A stretch of 63,957 bases of DNA. Origin: Welwitschia mirabilis. Its lineage: Eukaryota > Gnetophyta > Gnetopsida > Welwitschiales. Shown here piece by piece: positions 59,704-63,957 of the stretch. Both the position numbers and the translations under genes were made by a program. The notes below the pieces were generated by a model that searched no databases, had not been told where the DNA came from, and worked only from the letters and a program-made list of their open reading frames with translations. Each line of letters begins with the position of its first letter. Within the stretch, counting starts at the first letter, position 1. The stretch spans positions 47,816,357-47,880,313 of the forward strand of contig JBOZIK010000001.1 in assembly GCA_051453625.1 (NCBI GenBank), read 5' to 3'.

Positions 59704-59839
59704 GTACCATCGTCTCCTATGTCATCAAGATGTCATTTGAAGTTTTCCTATCAGAAAGCTATTTTTTACTTTTCCTTTTCTTGTGATTTCTGTGTTTCTG
59801 TTGTCTAGGATATCATCCGGATGACATAGGAGATGGTAC
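59704..59839 (+). other. Imperfect hairpin in the Gypsy leader
   Basis: Arms 59704-59736 and 59810-59839 pair over about 30 bases (GTACCATC, TCCTATGTCATC against GGATGACATAGGA and GATGGTAC) with a two-base bulge and a loop of about 73 bases. The second arm also contains its own palindrome ATCATCCGGATGA. It lies between the primer site and gag. Confidence 0.75.
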
Positions 59840-60041
59840 CTTTGTAGATCCAAGATAGTATATGAATGATTAAGTCTAGCAAAAAGGAAAAATACCAGAG
59901 AGAGTGACTGTTGATTACTAAAAACATTAGAATAAGTTTGATAAATCTTAAAAAAGATATAGATAAAAATATCAAAGGTATGTAAAATTTTGAATTTCCC
60001 GTAATTTCCACTTTTATTTCTGTAGATTTTGATTTTGCTAT

Positions 60042-60757
60042 CATGTCAACCTCAGAACAAAAACTTAAACAACCTATCTCTCTAAATCCACCCCTATTAT
60101 TGGAAACCTTACTTTCACTCCTCCTCAACCTAATACTCATGTTACCTTGAGAGATCTTATTGCAAATAAAAAATGTGAAATCTAGAATCCTTGTGAGTTA
60201 CCTTCCAGTAATGATGTAGAACTTTAAAACTTAAATGCTTATCCTACCTTTAGTGGATAACCTAATGAGGATCTATTACAACACATCACCAAAATTAAAC
60301 AACTTATCCTTACTTTTGGAAACAGTAAAAAATGAATCAGTGATAGAACCTACATAGTTATCTTTTTCATCATCTTAAGAGATAAAGCAAAACTTTGGCT
60401 TAGAACAATCCTCCATAAAAGCCTTAAGTCTTGGAGCCAAGTTCAAGAAGCCTTTATAAAGAGATTTATGAGTCAAACCACCATCTGAAAATGTAAGAAA
60501 GAGGTCATCAACTTCCAACAGTTATCTAATGAAAACTATTCCTCTGCTTACGAGAGATTCTTTGTTGCTTTACATTCAAATCCCGTAGATGCCTTTTCTG
60601 AAGTAGAGTTAATTAACTATTTTTATAGTGGATTGAATAGTCATACGAAGCAACTCATAGATTTTTCCTGTGGGGACAACCTATTAAACCAAACCTTAGA
60701 AGATGCTTGGAAGGTGTTGAAAGGTTTAGTAGAAGTAAGTTAAACCTAAAAGAAGTT
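60042..60757 (+). pseudogene. Gypsy gag, disabled
   Basis: The frame gives LNAYPTFSG, stop, PNEDLLQHITKIKQLILTFG, RDKAKLWLRTILHKSLKSW, VQEAFIKRFM, NFQQLSNENYSSAYERFFVA and ELINYFYSGLNSHTKQLIDF. This is the Retrotrans_gag pattern of Athila elements (A..W.......SW..L...F...F, Q...E....A.ERF, .....FY.GL). At least four stops and a frame change near 60170 disable it. It continues at 60845-61165 with CDLYEDSYHITKYGHL, a weak trace of a zinc-knuckle-like segment, and an Asn/Gln-rich stretch. Confidence 0.85.
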
Positions 60758-60844
60758 AAACATGAGAAGAATGGACCCAAAATAGAAAATTAACCAACTA
60801 GCATTATTAAGGATTTTACTTCCACCTTATAAAAATACACCTAG

Positions 60845-62132
60845 ATGATCCTTAATGCTAAAGTGGCAATCAATAAGAGTGAAGTAGTTATTCCAACATG
60901 TGATTTATATGAAGATAGTTATCATATCACAAAATATGGTCATTTACTTTCTACTTATAAAGAAAACATCTATGAGAAAGTTTATGCATTTAACCAAAAA
61001 CCGTCCAACTACAATCAAAACCACAACCAAAGACAAGTCCAAGATCATAACTTTCAACATAGGATAAGTGAGCAACCAAACTCTAGAAATCTTCAAATAC
61101 ATCATCCTAACTTCCAACCTTTCAGAAATAGAATTGAACATTTAAAATTTCAATACAACAACTAAAACAACTTGATAAAGCCTTCCAACTCCTAAAACAA
61201 TAGTGATCTTCTTAGTAATTTCATTGAGGAGTTGAGAAAAACTTAAGAGAAAATAAATGCCAACATAAAAAACCTTGTAAGTATTTTATAATAAATGATG
61301 CTTGCAAATCAAAGACCACAAGGAACCCTTGTAACTCAACCTTTATCGAATCTTAATGAAGTAAGAAAAGATTGTAAAGTGGTGATAAAGAATGAAAATG
61401 ATACAACTCTCCTTATCCATAAGGCTTCAACTTTCCAAAGTTACAAAAATGATAAGGAAGAGGACATAGAAATCTTAGAAAACCATTCCTTCCCTTCTTC
61501 GCTTAGCAAAAAAAATAAAGATCTGTCAGAAAAAAAACCTGCTACTCCATGGCTTGATAGTCTTAACATAAACCTCATCTTTGATGATCATTTGAAAGCC
61601 TTAATGTAAAATGTGAGCATCAACTTATCTTTTTGGAAACTTATGCAAGAGAATCCAAAATACTCTGAGCTATAGAAAGACCTAATAAGAAGGAAATAAA
61701 AACAAATCATTTCTAATAAAGTCTTCCTAGCTCAATCCATTAGCAACTTGGTTTACAAAAAGTGTCAAAAATTTAAAGATCTAGGAGCAGTAACCATGAA
61801 ACTGTAGAATTAAGAAAGCCTTAATAGATATAGGAGCTAGAGTCAATATTATGCCCTTGCACACTCGTCAACCTCTTGGGTTGGAAGAAAAAGTAGAGCC
61901 TATACACATTATCTTAGAGTTAGCTGATACATTTATGAAGAAACCTTTAGGTGTGATCAAGGACTTGTCCATTCAAAATGAAGAAGATTTCTATCCAATT
62001 GATGTAATTGTTTTAGAAGTTAAGCACCATGGTGGATATCCCCTACTTCTAAGTAGATCTTTCTGTCCAATAGCCTATTGCATAATAAATACAAGAACTG
62101 GATTGATGAGGTGCCATTTTAGAAATAAATAA
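60845..62132 (+). pseudogene. Gypsy gag end and aspartic protease, disabled
   Basis: Three open pieces: 60845-61165 (Asn/Gln-rich gag end), 61295-61609 (linker with KKPATPWLDSLNI) and 61814-62132 (protease). The protease shows KALIDIGARVNIMPL, equal to the family's A..DLGAS.N.MPL with the catalytic Asp in GAT at 61827-61829, followed by LELADTFMKKPLGVIKDLSI and YPLLLSRSFC, the counterpart of LILGRPFL. The Ser-to-Arg change after DIGA and the damaged LGRPFL suggest loss of function even without the frame breaks. Confidence 0.8.
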
Positions 62133-62690
62133 TTTTCAATAAAAGAGTTTAATATGACTAAAGAAGATTTAGGCAATGATTTAAGTTTGGAGGAAGAAAT
62201 AAAATTAACCCTATTTTTACAGCATCATCCACTTGAGAAGAGATGGTCCATGCTCTATGAGCCAACCTTTTTTGATGATAAATTAGGCATAAACTACCTT
62301 TATGTGCTTAACGATTAAATTGAGTTTGAGTATCTCCCAACTAAGTTTTCTAACCTGAGGAGTAGTGATTCGGAGTCTATAAACTGTTTTGAAGTCCGAG
62401 AAACTAAAACCATTGAGAATTATTGTTTTGAGATTGGTCATCTACTACTGATGTCTGGACAACAGTCAACTTTTCTCAAAATTTTTTAGAAACTAGAATT
62501 TTGAACCTTAACCTAAACCTAAAACCTTTAGATAGTGGATTAAAATACATTTTTCTAAATAGAGATCTAAATAAACCTTTGATTATAAACAAAAGCCTTT
62601 TACCTCAATAAGAATTCAATCTCATTTCTCTTTTAGAATCAAAGGTTCATGCATTTTCTTAATCCCATAATGATCTATTAGCCATACCCA
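62133..62690 (+). other. Gypsy protease-RT linker, decayed
   Basis: Acidic, Leu-rich pieces such as DLGNDLSLEEEIKLTLFLQH, consistent with the linker between protease and RT in Athila elements; stops throughout. Confidence 0.5.
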
Positions 62691-63456
62691 CTTTCATTGT
62701 GCAATACAAAATTTACCTCAAAGAAAGTGCTAAACCTATGAGGCAATCCCAATGTAGACTAAATCTAGTCCTAAAGCAAATTGTAAAAGATGAAATCATA
62801 AAACTTATGAATGCTGTAATCATTTACTCTATTGCTAATAATGAGTGGATTATCGCCTTGACAGTAGTATGAAAAAGGGCTGGAAAATGGCATATGTGCA
62901 TAGATTTCCAAAAACTAAAAGAAGTAACTAAAAAATACCATTATCCTTTGCCTTTTCTTGATCAAATTCTTGATAGGATTTAGGGTTATGGTTTTTACTA
63001 TTTTCTTAATGGTTATAGCAGTTACAATCAAGTTTGCATTGCCATTGAGAACCAAGATAAAACTACCTTTACTTCTCCTTTTAGTATCTTTGCCTTTAGA
63101 TGCATGTCTTTCAGACTTTGTAATGCTCCTGATACCTTTCAGTGAGCTATGATGGATATTTTTTTATATATATGCTTGAGGATTCCATTAATATTTTTAT
63201 AAATGACTTCTTTATCTATGCTGAAACTTTTGAGCAAATCTTAGATTGTTTAGAGAAGGTCTTAGATCAATGCATTGCTATGGCTTCCACTTAAGTTGGG
63301 AAAAGAATCATTTTCTTATATAGAGTGGCATTATTTTAGGTCACCATATGTCTTGGAAGGGGATTAAGATGGATGCTTCTAAAGTTGGTATTATTCAAAA
63401 TCTTAGTCCCCTTACAAATGTTAAATAGGTCTGATCTTTCCTTCGTCATTGTGGTT
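62691..63456 (+). pseudogene. Gypsy reverse transcriptase, first copy
   Basis: The frame gives VQYKIYLKESAKPMRQSQC, VKDEIIKLMNAVIIYSIAN, stop, KRAGKWHMCIDFQKLKEVTK, YHYPLPFLDQILDRI, GYSSYNQVCIAIENQDKTTF and CMSFRLCNAPDTFQ. These are RT motifs 1-4 of Ty3/Gypsy. Stops include a TGA where the second copy reads VVPKKGG. It is followed by the 100-N gap at 63457-63556. Confidence 0.87.
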
Positions 63457-63556
63457 NNNNNNNNNNNNNNNNNNNNNNNNNNNNNNNNNNNNNNNNNNNN
63501 NNNNNNNNNNNNNNNNNNNNNNNNNNNNNNNNNNNNNNNNNNNNNNNNNNNNNNNN

Positions 63557-63957
63557 CTCAAAGAAAAGGCTAAACTTGTGAGGCAATCCCAATGTAAACT
63601 AAATTCAGCTATAAAGCAAATTGTAAAAAATGAAATCATAAAACTTATAAATGTTGGAATTATTTACTTTATTGCTAATAGTGAGTGGGTTAGCCCCTTG
63701 ATGGTAGTACCAAAAAAGGGTGGGAAATGGCATATGTTCATAGATTTCCAAAAACTAAATGAAGTAACTAAAAAAGACCACTGTCCTTTGCCTTTTCTTA
63801 ATTAAATTCTTGATAGGATTCAGGGTTATGATTTTTACTATTCTCTTGATGGTTATAGTGGTTACAATCAAGTTTTTATTGCCATTGAGGACCAAGCTAA
63901 AACAACCTTCACTTCATTTTTTGGTACCTTTACCTTTAGACACATGTCTTTCAGACT
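63557..63957 (+). pseudogene. Gypsy reverse transcriptase, second copy, cut by window end
   Basis: It repeats 62730-63115 with about 10% difference by eye: LKEKAKLVRQSQCKLNSAIK, NVGIIYFIANSEWVSPLMVV, PKKGGKWHMFIDFQKLNEV, DHCPLPFL, stop, then QGYDFYYSLDGYSGYNQVFI and TFRHMSFRL. It is less damaged than the first copy (one stop, TAA at 63802-63804). The two copies are separated by exactly 100 N, so they may be two neighbouring elements, a duplication or a scaffold join of related contigs. Confidence 0.85.

Overview
The window looks like nuclear DNA of a seed plant. It is AT-rich and intergenic, filled with decayed LTR retrotransposons, and has only a few short GC-richer islands with gene sequence. 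Plant-specific families (WRC-domain protein, PPR fragments, a PSPG-box UDP-glycosyltransferase, a BCS1/ASD-type AAA-ATPase pseudogene) fix the kingdom. The low gene density and the very old, stop-riddled elements would suit a large genome such as a gymnosperm, but that is inference. Thirteen runs of N break the window. Seven are exactly 100 N (scaffold joins of unknown size), and three of those have the same sequence on both sides, which is an assembly signature.

Layout. 1-142: possible last exon of a gene that starts outside the window. 2.87-4.39 kb: two PPR pseudogene fragments. 4.9-5.84 kb: a decayed LTR. 6.95-7.56 kb: a GC-richer island with no recognised gene. 7.69-13.95 kb: the most unusual region, a Copia retrotransposon complex on the minus strand. 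In element order it reads outer 5' LTR, primer site, start of gag, scaffold gap, a 3' exon of a UDP-glycosyltransferase gene, a second LTR, primer site, gag-protease-integrase-RT-RNase H, polypurine tract, 3' LTR. The 5-bp direct repeat AGAAG flanks the whole unit and not the inner element. The UGT exon therefore appears to lie inside one target-site-bounded insertion, unless the gap is a misjoin. 16-18.7 kb: a plus-strand Athila-like Gypsy pol remnant. 20.6-25.3 kb: 3' LTR and 3' region of a minus-strand Gypsy element. 26-29.2 kb: an L1-type LINE, joined to another LTR of the same Gypsy family (29.2-30.2 kb). 31.8-32.8 kb: an AT-rich tandem array with long and short repeat units.

33.3-35.6 kb: a gene island with the one clearly intact small gene, a 172-residue WRC-domain protein on the minus strand. 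36.1-37.5 kb: a 32-bp triplication, a Copia gag remnant and an AAA-ATPase pseudogene. 37.5-41.9 kb: unassigned decayed sequence. 41.9-44.4 kb: a motif island joined to an array of about 24 units of roughly 100 bp. 49.26-49.5 and 54.8-55.2 kb: two copies of a CACTA-like terminus with many short inverted AAGGCATTT/AAATGCCTT motifs. 49.5-51.3 kb: a second copy of the Gypsy 3' region, cut by an 806-N gap. 52.1-53.5 kb: another GC-richer island without a recognised gene. 57.9-58.3 kb: a minus-strand Gypsy integrase end. 58.3-63.96 kb: a plus-strand Athila-like Gypsy element with LTR, tRNA-Asp-type primer site, leader hairpin, gag, protease and two successive RT segments, running off the end.

No operon-like or defence-type gene cluster is visible. 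The biology here is transposable-element nesting, possible gene capture by a Copia element, and gene decay.
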